Source: Andreprevotia chitinilytica DSM 18519 (GTDB taxonomy: Bacteria; Pseudomonadota; Gammaproteobacteria; Burkholderiales; Chitinibacteraceae). Taken from it: a DNA stretch of 64,000 bases. The stretch covers positions 62,001-126,000 of the forward strand of contig NZ_JONM01000008.1 of the NCBI RefSeq assembly GCF_000711875.1. The letters are read 5' to 3'. Below the pieces are notes generated by a model. It did not search any database. It saw only the letters and a list, made by a program, of their open reading frames with translations, and had not been told where the DNA came from. Below are positions 51,604-61,881 of this stretch, one piece after another. A program made the translations under genes and the position numbers. Each line of letters opens with the position of its first letter. Positions within the stretch are counted from its first letter, which is position 1.

Positions 51604-51736
51604 GGATGCCGCCAACCAAACCCAATACGCCGATCACGATCAGATAGAGCGCGATGATGTAGTTGAGCAGCTTGGGCATCATCAGGATCAGGATGCCCGC
51701 GATCAGCGAAACGACTGCATTGAGATGGAAGTGCAT
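51587..51736 (-). CDS. 49-residue DUF3096-type membrane protein
   Basis: The minus strand from 51736 reads MHFHLNAVVSLIAGILILMM, then PKLLNYIIALYLIVIGVLGL and a short end VGGIHGIAV, then TGA at 51587. It is two hydrophobic helices around a MPKLLNYI link, as in the DUF3096 family of tiny inner-membrane proteins. AAGGAG lies eight or so bases upstream of the ATG, a strong ribosome binding site. The gene is short, overlaps acyP by 17 bases, and lies between acyP and metG. Function unknown. Confidence 0.85.
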   Translation of the reverse strand: MHFHLNAVVSLIAGILILMMPKLLNYIIALYLIVIGVLGLVGGIHGIAV

Positions 51737-51786
51737 GGGTAGGTCTCCTTGCCTTGATCGAATGCGATCGAATGGGATTGGGTCGT

Positions 51787-53805
51787 TTATTTCACCCGCA
51801 TGCCTGGCTTGGCACCGTCATCCGGATTCAGGATGTATAGCCCGCCATCACCACCGGCCGCCAGCACCATGCCTTCGGACATGCCGAACTTCATCTTGCG
51901 CGGCGCGAGGTTGGCCACCATCACGGTCAGGCGGCCTTGCAGGTCTTCCGGTTTGTAGGCGGATTTGATGCCGGCGAACACGTGGCGGGTTTCGGTGCCG
52001 ATATCGAGCGTGAGCGAAACGAGCTTGTCCGCGCCTTCGACCGCCTTGGCTTCGACAATGCGGGCCACGCGCAGGTCGATCTTCATGAAGTCATCGATGC
52101 TGATCGTCTCGGCAATCGGCGGCACGTCGTAATCGAGCTTCGGTGCTTCTACCACCGGGGCAAGGCTTTGCTTGTTTTCTTCAACCATGGCTTCTACTTG
52201 TTTCGGGTCGATGCGGGTCATCAGGTGTTGATACGGGTTGATGACGTGGGCGAGCAGCAAGGTGCCGGCATCCGCCCAGCTGAGCGGCGCGAGATTGAGG
52301 AACGCTTCGATATCGGCTGCGAGCTTCGGCAGCACCGGCTTCAGGTAGATGGTGAGCAGGCGGAACGCGTTGATCAGCACCGAGCACACATGCTGCAGCT
52401 CGGCATCGCGGCCTTCCTGCTTGGCGATTTCCCACGGCTTGTGCTGATCGACGTATTGGTTCACCTCATCGGCCAGCGCCATGACGTCACGGATCGCCCG
52501 GCTGTATTCGCGTGCTTCGAACAGGGCGGCGATGTCTTGTGCGCCGGCCTGCAGTTTGCTCAGCAAGGGGATATCGCCGAGATCACGCGTCAGCTCGCCG
52601 CCGAAGCGTTTGCTGAGGAAGCCGGCGGCGCGGCTGGCGATGTTGATGTACTTGCCGATCAAATCGCTATTCACGCGGGCTACGAAGTCTTCGAGATTCA
52701 GGTCGATATCTTCGATGGCATTGTTCAGCTTGGCGGCAAAGTAGTAGCGCAGCCATTCCGGATTCAGATGGTTCAGGTAGCTTTCGGCGGTAATGAAGGT
52801 GCCGCGCGACTTGGACATCTTCGCGCCGTCCACGGTCAGGAAGCCGTGCGCGTTGATCGCGGTCGGCGTGCGGTAGCCGGCGTATTCAAGCATCGCGGGC
52901 CAGAACAGCGCGTGGAAATAGAGGATGTCCTTGCCGATGAAGTGGTACAGCTCGGCGTCCGAATCCTTGTTCCAGTAGCTGTCGAAATCGATGCCAAGGC
53001 GGTCGCACAGGTTCTTGTGGCTGGCCATGTAGCCAACCGGCGCATCCAGCCACACATAGAAATACTTGCCCGGCGCATCGGGGATTTCGAAGCCGAAGTA
53101 GGGCGCATCGCGACTGATATCCCAGTCGTTCAGGCCGGCTTCGAACCATTCCTGCATCTTGTTGGCCGCGCCTTCCTGCAGCTTGCCCGGTGCACGGGTC
53201 CAGCTCTTGAGGAAGTCTTCGCACTCGCCGAGCTTGAAGAAGAAGTGTTCGGAATCGCGCAGTTCCGGTGTCGCGCCGGAGACGGCCGAGTACGGGTTCT
53301 TGAGGTCGGTCGGCTGGTAGGTGGTGCCGCAGACTTCACAGTTGTCGCCGTATTGGTCTTTGGCACCGCACTTCGGGCATTCGCCTTTGACGAAGCGATC
53401 CGGCAGGAACATGTTCTTCACCGGGTCATACAGCTGCGAAATGGTGCGCGAGACGATCTTGCCGTTGGTTTTCAGTGCGTTATAGATGCGGTAGGAAAAC
53501 TGGCGGTTTTCCTCGCTGTTGGTGCTGTAGTAGTTGTCGAAGCCGACGTGGAAACCGGTGAAGTCACGCAAGTGCTCACCATGCACGCGCTCGATCAGCG
53601 CCTCGGGGCTGATGCCTTCCTTCTCCGCCCGCAACATGATCGGCGTGCCGTGCGTATCGTCCGCGCAAACGTAATGGCAGGTGTGGCCGCGCATCTTCTG
53701 GAAGCGCACCCAGATATCGGTCTGGATGTATTCGACCAGGTGGCCGAGGTGGATGGCGCCGTTGGCGTAGGGCAGGGCAGAAGTGACGAGGATTTTGCGG
53801 GACAT
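51787..53805 (-). CDS. metG: methionyl-tRNA synthetase
   Basis: The protein has 672 residues. HIGH-type motif ([20 protein letters not shown]), zinc site with two CxxC pairs ([20 protein letters not shown]), KMSKS-type motif ([18 protein letters not shown]) and a C-terminal EMAP-like tRNA-binding domain ([20 protein letters not shown]). This is the MetG1 type with fused tRNA-binding domain. It charges initiator and elongator tRNA-Met. Long antisense open frames on the plus strand (51937-53892) are mere shadows of its codon pattern. Confidence 0.98.
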   Translation of the reverse strand: MSRKILVTSALPYANGAIHLGHLVEYIQTDIWVRFQKMRGHTCHYVCADDTHGTPIMLRAEKEGISPEALIERVHGEHLRDFTGFHVGFDNYYSTNSEENRQFSYRIYNALKTNGKIVSRTISQLYDPVKNMFLPDRFVKGECPKCGAKDQYGDNCEVCGTTYQPTDLKNPYSAVSGATPELRDSEHFFFKLGECEDFLKSWTRAPGKLQEGAANKMQEWFEAGLNDWDISRDAPYFGFEIPDAPGKYFYVWLDAPVGYMASHKNLCDRLGIDFDSYWNKDSDAELYHFIGKDILYFHALFWPAMLEYAGYRTPTAINAHGFLTVDGAKMSKSRGTFITAESYLNHLNPEWLRYYFAAKLNNAIEDIDLNLEDFVARVNSDLIGKYINIASRAAGFLSKRFGGELTRDLGDIPLLSKLQAGAQDIAALFEAREYSRAIRDVMALADEVNQYVDQHKPWEIAKQEGRDAELQHVCSVLINAFRLLTIYLKPVLPKLAADIEAFLNLAPLSWADAGTLLLAHVINPYQHLMTRIDPKQVEAMVEENKQSLAPVVEAPKLDYDVPPIAETISIDDFMKIDLRVARIVEAKAVEGADKLVSLTLDIGTETRHVFAGIKSAYKPEDLQGRLTVMVANLAPRKMKFGMSEGMVLAAGGDGGLYILNPDDGAKPGMRVK

Positions 53806-53942
53806 GCTCGATTCTTTTGGGCGGGCAAGGGAATCGCAGATTATACCGCAGCGACAGAGACGCCCATCGCGGCGGCGGCGATTCCAGACTAATATTCGCA
53901 GGAAGTCGCCGCAACCCAGTACAAGAGCATATCGAGAGGCCG

Positions 53943-54308
53943 ATGGAAGACACCGTTTACCAGCATGAGCTGGCCAGTGTGGAAGCCACGTTTGTCCAGC
54001 TGCAGGAGACCTTGGGCATGGACTTGCGCAAGGAGCTGCTCGATGCGTATTTCGCCACGCAGGATGAGTGCTTGCTCAAGCTCGATCTGGCCTTGCCCGA
54101 TCAATCCGCACAGGCGGTGATCGAGGCGGCCCATAAGCTGAAAGGCGCTGCGGCGCAGCTGGGCGCATTCGCCATGGCGGATCACTGCAAATGCATGGAG
54201 CAAGGTGCGCGGTCCGGACGGCTGGATCAGGCGGCTGAACATCTGCAGCCGATTCGTGCTTTGGCGTCTCAGTTGGCCTCAGACCTCAAGGCCCCTGGTT
54301 TCAAGTAA
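53943..54308 (+). CDS. Hpt-domain phosphotransfer protein
   Basis: The protein has 121 residues and a single Hpt four-helix module with the phospho-His in [20 protein letters not shown]. It would pass phosphate from a hybrid kinase to a response regulator. GAGAGG precedes the ATG. It is divergent from metG and no hybrid kinase is encoded nearby; its partner is unknown. Confidence 0.9.
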   Translation: MEDTVYQHELASVEATFVQLQETLGMDLRKELLDAYFATQDECLLKLDLALPDQSAQAVIEAAHKLKGAAAQLGAFAMADHCKCMEQGARSGRLDQAAEHLQPIRALASQLASDLKAPGFK

Positions 54309-54358
54309 GTTCGAGCGCACACGCGTAAACTGGCGCTTTTCCGATTTCCCCGTCTTTC

Positions 54359-54979
54359 ATGCATACGCAGTTTCAATTCGATTGGCTGTACCTGATCGGT
54401 ACGGCCGCTTTTACCATTTCCGGCTACCTGATTGGCGCCAAGAAGCGCTTCGACTTGCTCGGCGTCATCATTCTCGCGCTGCTGACGGCCATTGGCGGCG
54501 GCATGATTCGCGATGTGCTCACCAATCATTTGCCGCGTGTGTTTACCGATGCCAGCCCGCTTTACACCATCTTCGCCACGCTGGCGATTGCATGGGCGAT
54601 CAAACTGCACCAGAAGAACAGCCGGTTGCTGCACAGACTGTTCATCGTCGCGGATTCGATTGGCCTGGTGGCGTTCAGCATTGCCGGCGCGCAGGTTGGC
54701 ATTGCCGCAGACCTCAACCTGTTTGGCGTGGCTTTTCTCGGGTTCGTAACTGCCGTCGGCGGTGGTCTGGTACGGGACATGATGGTCAACGATGTGCCAT
54801 TCATCCTGCACGAAGATTTCTATGGCACCGTCGCCATTCTGGTGGCGGTCATTCTGTTTGCGCTGGATTCCTTCGGCTATTCCGGTCATATCGTTGTCTG
54901 GCCACTGTTTGTTTGCGGTCTTGCCTTGCGCCTGATTGCCCATCTGCGTGACTTCCGCTTGCCGAAGGTGGCCGATTGA
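54359..54979 (+). CDS. TRIC-family (UPF0126) membrane channel
   Basis: The protein has 206 residues with seven membrane helices in a tandem of two similar halves: LLTAIGGGMIRDVLTN and FVTAVGGGLVRDMMVNDVPF are the two GGG(M/L)xRD motifs of TRIC proteins. Bacterial TRICs are trimeric potassium channels. The stop (54977-54979) overlaps the start of the NUDIX gene. Confidence 0.9.
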   Translation: MHTQFQFDWLYLIGTAAFTISGYLIGAKKRFDLLGVIILALLTAIGGGMIRDVLTNHLPRVFTDASPLYTIFATLAIAWAIKLHQKNSRLLHRLFIVADSIGLVAFSIAGAQVGIAADLNLFGVAFLGFVTAVGGGLVRDMMVNDVPFILHEDFYGTVAILVAVILFALDSFGYSGHIVVWPLFVCGLALRLIAHLRDFRLPKVAD

Positions 54980-55590
54980 TTCCGCACGATGAAATGCTGA
55001 TTCCGTGGCTACGCGAGCGATTGGCGGCGCATGTGCCAGCGCATGCGGCGGATCATCCCGATTACGCGGGTGCCAAACCGGCTGCGGTGCTGATTCCGTT
55101 CGTATTGCGCCCGGATGGTCCGACGTTGTTGTTGACCGAGCGCTCGGCCCATTTGCCGACGCATGCCGGCCAGATCAGCTTTCCGGGCGGGCGTATCGAA
55201 GCCGGTGATGGCAGTGTCGATGCTGCGGCATTGCGCGAAAGTCGCGAAGAAATCGGCCTGGATGCGGCTAGAGTGACGCTGGTCGGCCAACTGGGCAGCT
55301 ATTCGACCATCAGTGGCTACCGCGTCACGCCCGTGGTGGGGGTGGTCGATCCGACGGGTTTGGCGCTACGACCTGATCCGGGTGAGGTGGCGTCTGTGTT
55401 TGAGCTGCCAGCTTGGCCGCTGCTGCAGCCGTCCGGCTATGAACGACGCTGGATTGAACGGCGTGGCGTGCGAGGCAAGAGCCACTTCATCGAGTGCGAG
55501 GGCCGGACAGTGTGGGGCGCGACGGCGGGGATGTTGTTGATGCTGGCCGCTGCGCTGGGTATCGACGGCAAACCGGTCGACGTTGACTAG
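54976..55590 (+). CDS. NUDIX hydrolase, CoA pyrophosphatase type (NudL-like)
   Basis: The protein has about 204 residues. The CoA box LLLTERSAHLPTHAGQISFP and the NUDIX box GGRIEAGDGSVDAAALRESR, then EEIGL, lie at about residues 52-90. Family members hydrolyse CoA and its derivatives to 4'-phosphopantetheine and 3',5'-ADP. The start is uncertain: TTG at 54976 overlaps the TRIC stop (TTGA), while an ATG at 54994 is also in frame. The CoA box and spacing suit this subfamily rather than MutT. Confidence 0.88.
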   Translation: MIPHDEMLIPWLRERLAAHVPAHAADHPDYAGAKPAAVLIPFVLRPDGPTLLLTERSAHLPTHAGQISFPGGRIEAGDGSVDAAALRESREEIGLDAARVTLVGQLGSYSTISGYRVTPVVGVVDPTGLALRPDPGEVASVFELPAWPLLQPSGYERRWIERRGVRGKSHFIECEGRTVWGATAGMLLMLAAALGIDGKPVDVD

Positions 55591-55602
55591 CCGGCTGTTT
55601 GC

Positions 55603-57012
55603 TTATTGGCCTTGCAGCTGGCCGGGCGTGGATTTGGGCAGGGTCACCCGCACGATCAAGCCATGCGGTTGCGCATCGCGCAGTTCGACCTTGCCGCCTT
55701 GCCGTTCGGCAATTTCCTTCACGATCGCCATGCCGAGCCCGGAGCCATTACCGTCGTTCTGATTGACGCGGAAGAAGCGCTCGAAAATCCTTGGCTTCTG
55801 TTCATCCGGAATGCCGTTGCCGTCATCCTCGACTTCGACCACGTATTCCGCGCCAGCATCCGACAGCCTGACCGTGATATTGCCGCCACGTGGAATGTAT
55901 TTGATGGCATTTTCGATCAGGTTGACGAACAGCTCGCGTAGCAGTGCCGGGTTGGCGTCGATCATGGCGGCTGCGAGCGAGGTATCGCAGCCCAGATCCA
56001 TGCCGGCCGCCAGTGCGCGTGGCACCGATTCGGCAGTGAGCTCGCGGATCAGCTTGGCGAGATCGACCCTGACCGTTTGCATGCTGGTCTTGGTGCCGGG
56101 TTCTGAACGGGCGAGGGTGAGCAACTGGTTGACGAGGTGAATGCTGCGGGTGGCGCTGGCATGCACCATGTTGAGCCGGTCACGCAGGACTTCTGGCGAT
56201 GTTTCGCGCAAGGCCAGTTCAGTCTGTGATTTGAGCCCGGCGAGTGGCGTTCGGAGTTGATGCGAGGCATCGGCAATAAAGCGCCGGTGCCGGCCAATGC
56301 TTTCGTTGGTGGTCGCCAGCAGCTGATTGAGTGCGTTGGTGATGGCGTGGATTTCTTCCGGGGCATCAACCAGCTCAAGCGGAGCCAGATCCAGTGCCGA
56401 GCGATTGCCGACCAGTTTTTGCAGCCGTGTCAGTGGTAGCAAGCCGCGGCCAATCCCCCACCACACCAGAAGACTCATGGCGATGATTAACAGGCCCAAG
56501 GGCAGGGCGGTTGCCAGCAGGATTTCACGGGAGAGCTGATTGCGGCTGACCAGGCTTTTGCCAACCTGTATATGCAGCCACTGGATGCTGCCAGGCGTGC
56601 CGAGCGAGGTATGCAATGAAACCAGTCGCAGCGTTTCGCCTTTGATTTCAACGTTGTAGAAGACGGGGGTGTCGGCGGAGACGAGCTTGGCCGGCGATGC
56701 GGGCAGGTTGCGATTGGTGAGGACGATGCCGCCGGATTCGGTGCTGACGGTGTAATAGAGCTGGTCGTCCGGGCCATCATCAAGCAGGACTTGCGCTGCG
56801 CGGGGGAAATCGACGATCAGATGACCATCGCTGATATGAACCTGGCGACCGATGGCTTTGGCAGTCTGCAACAGGTTGTTGTCGATGACTACGTTGGCAT
56901 AGTGGGTCGCTACGTAATAACAAAGCGCAGCACCCGCCAGCCATAAAACCAGTTGAGGAAACAGCAGCCACAACAGTAGCTGCCGTTTCAGCGAGAACTT
57001 ATCCTGCTGCAT
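55603..57012 (-). CDS. sensor histidine kinase (TctE/QseC type)
   Basis: The protein has 469 residues. Helix at about 10-30, a periplasmic sensor of about 140 residues, second helix near 170-190 (LPLGLLIIAMSLLVWWGIG), HAMP, HisKA (RRFIADASHQLRTPLAGLKS) and HATPase (LFVNLIENAIKYIPRGGNIT, DDGNGIPDEQKPRIFERFFR, GSGLGMAIVKEIAERQGG). The ATG at 57012 lies 14 bases inside the response regulator gene; the frame upstream of it would be inside that gene. Works with the next regulator. Ligand unknown; the family often senses tricarboxylates or other organic acids. Confidence 0.92.
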   Translation of the reverse strand: MQQDKFSLKRQLLLWLLFPQLVLWLAGAALCYYVATHYANVVIDNNLLQTAKAIGRQVHISDGHLIVDFPRAAQVLLDDGPDDQLYYTVSTESGGIVLTNRNLPASPAKLVSADTPVFYNVEIKGETLRLVSLHTSLGTPGSIQWLHIQVGKSLVSRNQLSREILLATALPLGLLIIAMSLLVWWGIGRGLLPLTRLQKLVGNRSALDLAPLELVDAPEEIHAITNALNQLLATTNESIGRHRRFIADASHQLRTPLAGLKSQTELALRETSPEVLRDRLNMVHASATRSIHLVNQLLTLARSEPGTKTSMQTVRVDLAKLIRELTAESVPRALAAGMDLGCDTSLAAAMIDANPALLRELFVNLIENAIKYIPRGGNITVRLSDAGAEYVVEVEDDGNGIPDEQKPRIFERFFRVNQNDGNGSGLGMAIVKEIAERQGGKVELRDAQPHGLIVRVTLPKSTPGQLQGQ

Positions 57013-57700
57013 CCTGTTGCGCGAACGGCTGCTGCTTCTCGAGGAGGTAGCCAAGACCACGGATCGTGCGGATCACGACGCCGCAGGGCTCAAGCTTCTT
57101 GCGCAGGCGGTGAACGTACACTTCGATCGCGTTCAGGCCGACTTCGGCGTTGTCGGAACCCAGTTCGGAAACAATCTGTTCCTTGGTCACGACGCGGTCG
57201 ATGTTGGACATCAGGATCTCAAGCACGGTCAGTTCGCGAGCCGACAAATCGAGCGGCGTATCGTTGCACCAGGCACGCTGGCCGGCACGATCCAGGCGCA
57301 GGTTGCCGAGTTGCTGTACCGATTGCGGCAGGATCTGGCTGCGGCGCAACAGTGCACGCAGACGTGCTTCGAGTTCTGCGAACTCGAATGGCTTGGCGAG
57401 GTAGTCATCCGCGCCGGCATCCAGGCCTGCAACACGCTCGTCGAGTCCGTCGAGTGCGGTCAGGATCAGGATAGGTAGCGACGGTTTGTGTTGACGCACA
57501 TTCTTCAACACAGTCAGGCCATCCATATTCGGCAAGCCGATATCGAGCACGACCACGTCATAATCGTTGTGCAGCAAAATTTGTAAGGACAGTGCGCCAT
57601 CATTGACGCAATCGACCTGGAAATCCGCTTGCGACAGGCTGGTTTTCAGCGCATCCGCCAGAATAAGGTCATCTTCGGCGAGAAAAAGCCGGGTGCTCAT
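56999..57700 (-). CDS. OmpR-type response regulator (TctD-like)
   Basis: The protein has 233 residues. Receiver domain with Asp10/Asp11, phospho-acceptor Asp53 (VLDIGLPNMDG) and the Lys in YLAKPFEF; then a winged-helix DNA-binding domain (LTVLEILMSNIDRVVTKEQI, then VYVHRLRKKLEP and IRTIRGLGYLLE). It overlaps the kinase gene by 14 bases and is read first. AGGTTTGG lies upstream of the ATG. No binding-site repeat was identified. Confidence 0.95.
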   Translation of the reverse strand: MSTRLFLAEDDLILADALKTSLSQADFQVDCVNDGALSLQILLHNDYDVVVLDIGLPNMDGLTVLKNVRQHKPSLPILILTALDGLDERVAGLDAGADDYLAKPFEFAELEARLRALLRRSQILPQSVQQLGNLRLDRAGQRAWCNDTPLDLSARELTVLEILMSNIDRVVTKEQIVSELGSDNAEVGLNAIEVYVHRLRKKLEPCGVVIRTIRGLGYLLEKQQPFAQQDAAG

Positions 57701-57823
57701 GGGGCCAAACCTCCGGTTGTAAGTTGAATCTTACTGCTGAGTTTAACTGTAATTTCGTGAATACCCAAGTTAATTTTGAGCGCCTCACGCTGCCATGCCT
57801 TACTGGCTTTCCGTTGCAGGCTT

Positions 57824-58879
57824 TTAGGCCGTTTCTGACAGTTGGTTGGAGGGAAGCCAAGCTGAAAGCTCACGGGTTACCAGCGCCGACAAAGCGCTGA
57901 TCCAAGCAGGGGAATCGTTCAGGCAAGGGACGTAACGATAATCCCGACCGCCGGCTGTCAGAAATACATGCTTCCCCTCAATGGCGATCTCCTCCAGCGT
58001 CTCCAGACAATCAGCCACGAAGCCGGGGCAGACCATGTCTAATGACTGAATACCGTCTTTCGCCAGTTTTTCAAGCACGTCGACGGTATAAGGCTTGATC
58101 CATTGGGCTTTGCCGAAGCGCGACTGAAACGCGACGGTGTATTGCGCACTGGTCAGACCGAGTGCCGCGCCGAGCAGTTCGGCCGTTTTGAGGCAATGCC
58201 GCTGATACGGGTCGCCGAGATCGACTGAGCGTTTCGGAATGCCGTGAAAACTCATCAACAGATGTTCTGCCCGGCCGCCATTGAGTTGCCAATGCGCACG
58301 AATGCTTTGCGCCAGCGCTGCAATATAGCCCGGATCATCGTGAAAACTGCGGACAGTGTGGATCGCCGGCTGATCGCGATAGCAGGCCAGTCGGGCGGCC
58401 ACCGCATCGCCCACGCTGCCGCTGGCGCTGGCGGCATATTGCGGATACATCGGCACGATCAGGATGCGGTCGCACCCGGCGGCCTTCAGCTCATCCAGCC
58501 GGGTGGCGACCGATGGCTCGCCATAGCGCATGGCATAGCTCACCACGAGCGGCGTTTGCAGCTTTTCGCCCAGATAGCCCTTGAGCAGACTGGCTTGCTT
58601 GGCGGTCCAGACTTGCAGTGGCGAGCCGTCGCGTGTCCAGATGCTGGCGTATTTGGCCGCCGATTTCTTCGGCCGGGTATTGAGGATGATGCCGCGCAAA
58701 ATGGGTTGCCAGATCAGCCCTGGAATCTCGACCACGCGGGGATCAGAGAGGAATTCGCGCAGATAGGGCCGGAGTGCCTTGGCTGTTGGCGCGGTCGGTG
58801 TGCCGAGATTGACGATCAACACGCCGATCCGTGCGGCTTGGTCGGGATGATGTTGGGGCTCTTTGAGGAAGCGGGGCAT
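57824..58879 (-). CDS. hemH: ferrochelatase
   Basis: The protein has 351 residues. It inserts ferrous iron into protoporphyrin IX, the last step of heme synthesis. VLIVNLGTPTAPTAKALRPY at the start, FHGIPKRSVDLGDPYQRHCL with the catalytic His, and PGFVADCLETLEEIAIEGKH with the acidic iron route. It stands between the two-component pair and the TgpA gene without clear coupling. Confidence 0.97.
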   Translation of the reverse strand: MPRFLKEPQHHPDQAARIGVLIVNLGTPTAPTAKALRPYLREFLSDPRVVEIPGLIWQPILRGIILNTRPKKSAAKYASIWTRDGSPLQVWTAKQASLLKGYLGEKLQTPLVVSYAMRYGEPSVATRLDELKAAGCDRILIVPMYPQYAASASGSVGDAVAARLACYRDQPAIHTVRSFHDDPGYIAALAQSIRAHWQLNGGRAEHLLMSFHGIPKRSVDLGDPYQRHCLKTAELLGAALGLTSAQYTVAFQSRFGKAQWIKPYTVDVLEKLAKDGIQSLDMVCPGFVADCLETLEEIAIEGKHVFLTAGGRDYRYVPCLNDSPAWISALSALVTRELSAWLPSNQLSETA

Positions 58880-58958
58880 GGGGCTCTATCGTTGGCGAGA
58901 TCAACACAGCGACGCAGGATAGCAAGAAGCCACGATGCGCCGCAGCTGGCATTGTTGG

Positions 58959-60917
58959 TTATCCCGGCCGGAACGCGCTCACGTGTCGGCGTAGCTCCGC
59001 CAACGCTTCTGGGCGGTCGGCATAGCGGGTGGCGATGTAGGCCGCGCCAATGGCGTGTGCGGCGAGGGCATTGGCCGGCAAATGGCGCGCAACGCGCTGG
59101 GCAAAATCGCGTGGCCCTTCGCTGGCACTTGGAACCAGTCCCTGTTTGGCCAGCATCCGCAACCAGCGCGACCACTGTTGCCGGGCCGCATCCTGTGTTT
59201 TTCGGCTGCGCTGCGCGTTGAGGATGGCCCAGTACAACAGCAATAGCGCCAGCAGTGTGCCGCTTAGCCAGCCAATGAAGCGCGGTGAGCTGAAATCGTC
59301 GATGCCCAACTGCCCGAACAATTGCAGCTGCCGCTGCGTGTCGTAGCCGATCACCCAGCGATCCCAGCCGTACACCACCGCATCCCAGCGCAGGCGCGCT
59401 GCCGCCAGCCACGCCGCATTTTCCTGTAACAGCAAGGGCAGACGTTCCGCACCGCGCACGCTGTGAGCAATGCCCTGCGTGACTCGCCCCGGCGCGACCA
59501 CTGCCGTCGGGTCGACCCGTTGCCAGCCGAGTCCGGGCAGCCAGACTTCCGCCCAGGCGTGGGCATCGGTCTGGCGGACGATCAGGTAGTTGTCGTTGAA
59601 CTCGCCGCCGAGATAGCCACCGACGACTCGGGCGGGTACCCCGGCGGCACGCATCAGATACACAAACGCGCTGGCGTAGTGCTCGCAGAATCCTTCACGG
59701 GTTTGGAATAGCAGCGTATCAACCGGGTCCGGCCCGAGCAGTAGCGGCGCATCCAGCGTGTAGGTGAATTTGCCTGAGCCAAGGAAGGTCAGCGCAGCGG
59801 CGAGGCGGGCGTTGGGTGACAGATTCCGCCAGCCTTCCGCCAATGCGCGCGCACGTGGATTGCCGAGGCGTGGCAGCATTTGGTTCTGCAGCAGGTTTTG
59901 TTGGAGCGCTGGATTGTCATCCGCCATTTTCCACGTCAATACACTGCTCAAGGTGACCCGCTTGCGCTGGGTGACCACTTGTTCGCTCACCGCTTGCAAA
60001 CGGGAGGTGATCCGCACGCCGCTGAGCGTCTTGCCGGGCGTTGGCAGATCGAGCCCGAGCAGCCACGAGCGGTTGTGCGGCTCCAGCGTGACCGTGTAGT
60101 TGTAGGTCGGCCCGATCGCTTCGTACGTTGGCGTTGTGGTGGTACCGAAGGCTTGCTCCCAATTGCGGCCATCGAAGCGCTCATAGACTGGGCCGCGCCA
60201 ATACAGGCTGGATTTGGAAGGCGGCTTGCCCTCGAAATCGACCCGGAAAGCCACGCTGTCATCCAGTGCCAGATCGGTAAAGCTGCCCGGCGACATGCGA
60301 TCGGACAAACCACTGCTCGCACCGGGTTTGTCGGCCGGCATTTGCCACAAGGGGCCGGACAAGCGCGGGAAGATCACGAACAGCAAGAGTGCGACGGGGA
60401 GGGCTTCCAGCAACATCCAGCCGGCGCGTCTGTATTCTGTCCAGGGCAGCTTGCCGTCCAGCCGCTGCCAGCCGTGCAATTGCGCCGTGATGACCAAGGT
60501 GCAGACGATGGTATAGGCCAGCATCCAGAACGACTGCGAGACCAGGAAAGCCGCGCCGGTAGTGAAGTAGGCCAGCAGGCTAAGGATACGGGCATCGCGT
60601 CGGTTGGCGGTTTCCAGCAATTTGGCGGAGACGAGGCTCGCCAGCAGGACCACCCCGCCATCACGACCGATCAGCGTTCTGAATTGCACGAAGACAATCA
60701 GCATCAGCCCCGCGGCGCACACCAGCCGCAACCAGCGCGGCGGTAGGGCTTTGCCGCGCCATGCCAGCCATGCCCGCCATGCCAGCGGCAAAAGAATGAG
60801 CGCAGCGTGCCACAGGGCAAGTTGGGTCAGATGCGGCAGCAGCACCAATGCCAGCGCCGCGACGAGGCCATAGAGCGGTTGGCGCGGCAGGTCGTCACGA
60901 CGGTGTGTCGTCCTCAT
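58959..60917 (-). CDS. TgpA-type transglutaminase (DUF3488/transglutaminase-like) membrane protein
   Basis: The protein has 652 residues. Five or six N-terminal membrane helices (DUF3488, to about 190), a periplasmic transglutaminase-like domain with Cys in TREGFCEHYASAFVYLMRAA, His in TDAHAWAEVWLPGLGW and Asp in VDPTAVV, then one more helix (GTLLALLLLYWAILNA) and a cytosolic tail. The start at 60917 overlaps the stop of the upstream DUF58 gene (ATGA). MoxR-DUF58-TgpA sets are common; TgpA is essential in Pseudomonas aeruginosa. Confidence 0.93.
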   Translation of the reverse strand: MRTTHRRDDLPRQPLYGLVAALALVLLPHLTQLALWHAALILLPLAWRAWLAWRGKALPPRWLRLVCAAGLMLIVFVQFRTLIGRDGGVVLLASLVSAKLLETANRRDARILSLLAYFTTGAAFLVSQSFWMLAYTIVCTLVITAQLHGWQRLDGKLPWTEYRRAGWMLLEALPVALLLFVIFPRLSGPLWQMPADKPGASSGLSDRMSPGSFTDLALDDSVAFRVDFEGKPPSKSSLYWRGPVYERFDGRNWEQAFGTTTTPTYEAIGPTYNYTVTLEPHNRSWLLGLDLPTPGKTLSGVRITSRLQAVSEQVVTQRKRVTLSSVLTWKMADDNPALQQNLLQNQMLPRLGNPRARALAEGWRNLSPNARLAAALTFLGSGKFTYTLDAPLLLGPDPVDTLLFQTREGFCEHYASAFVYLMRAAGVPARVVGGYLGGEFNDNYLIVRQTDAHAWAEVWLPGLGWQRVDPTAVVAPGRVTQGIAHSVRGAERLPLLLQENAAWLAAARLRWDAVVYGWDRWVIGYDTQRQLQLFGQLGIDDFSSPRFIGWLSGTLLALLLLYWAILNAQRSRKTQDAARQQWSRWLRMLAKQGLVPSASEGPRDFAQRVARHLPANALAAHAIGAAYIATRYADRPEALAELRRHVSAFRPG

Positions 60918-61870
60918 GCTTGCGCCTCGAATAGCGCCAGTGCCGTGAGGCAAGCGGTGCGATGGGCCGGGCCGTGATCCAGCGGTAGCGTTGTGCCGGG
61001 CAAGGTCAGGCCGTAGCGATCACCGGCGAGGTCTGCGGCCAGCACCCAGGCGGTCAGGCGGGATAGCCGGGATTCAGCGGATTGCAGCGCGAGGTCGTGC
61101 CAATCAAACCGGTAGGCGGCGCTTTGCGGGCTGTCAAATTGCTTGATGCTCAGATGCTCGTCTCGTGCCGCTTGCTTCCAGGCGATGCGCCGGATCGGAT
61201 CGCCGGGCTGATAGCGGCGCAGGCCGGCGAAGTCGTCTTCACCACGCCGCCAGACGGAGCCGCCTTCGTCGCTATTGCTGGCCAGCTGGTAGGGCGGCGC
61301 ATTGCTTTCCGGTTGTGGATAGACCAGTACGCGCGCGGCAAGGCGGGCGTAGCTCCAGGCGCGGCAGAGCTGAGTCGGGTAGCGGCTTTCCAGCTGAACA
61401 GTGGGCAGCACCAGCCAGCCACGCTGGATAGCGGGCACGGGCAACCAGGTTTCGTTGCTGCTGCGTGGCTGGATGTTGGCCGCAACGACGCTGTCACGCC
61501 CGGCGCTGAGGTAGATCGAGATGCGTGCCTTATCGCTGATCAGCCGGATCGGGAAGTGGGCGTTTTCACCGGTAAATACCGGTTCGGCCTGGCCGACAGT
61601 CACGTGCAAGCCCAGCAGATTGCGGAAACCCTGCAGCAGGCCGGCGTGGCCGATCCCGAACATCAGGAACGCAAAGGCATAGGCAAGGCTGAGCTGGTAG
61701 TTGATTGCGCCAATCAGCACCAGCAGCGCCGTGACGGCGAACGCGAAGCCGAAGCCCGTTGGCAGCACATAGATCTGGTTGTGCTTGAGCCGGGTGGTAT
61801 CGGTGCTGGTTGGGTGGCGACGCGTCAGCCAGGTCTGTCGGCGGCGTTCGAACCAAGCGGGGCGTTTCAT
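60914..61870 (-). CDS. DUF58-domain membrane protein
   Basis: The protein has 318 residues with two membrane helices near 37-80 (GFGFAFAVTALLVLIGAINY) and a DUF58 core (DDFAGLRRYQPGDPIRRIAW, then KQAARDEHLSIKQF), a fold close to von Willebrand A domains. It is translated between the MoxR and TgpA genes; its stop overlaps the TgpA start. The partner ATPase is thought to remodel or assemble such proteins. Confidence 0.9.
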   Translation of the reverse strand: MKRPAWFERRRQTWLTRRHPTSTDTTRLKHNQIYVLPTGFGFAFAVTALLVLIGAINYQLSLAYAFAFLMFGIGHAGLLQGFRNLLGLHVTVGQAEPVFTGENAHFPIRLISDKARISIYLSAGRDSVVAANIQPRSSNETWLPVPAIQRGWLVLPTVQLESRYPTQLCRAWSYARLAARVLVYPQPESNAPPYQLASNSDEGGSVWRRGEDDFAGLRRYQPGDPIRRIAWKQAARDEHLSIKQFDSPQSAAYRFDWHDLALQSAESRLSRLTAWVLAADLAGDRYGLTLPGTTLPLDHGPAHRTACLTALALFEAQA

Positions 61871-61881
61871 GCCGGGGCTGC

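Noticed and set aside
51937-53892. 651-codon plus-strand frame antisense to metG
   Set aside because: The minus strand carries a complete methionyl-tRNA synthetase; the long antisense frame is an effect of GC-rich third positions.
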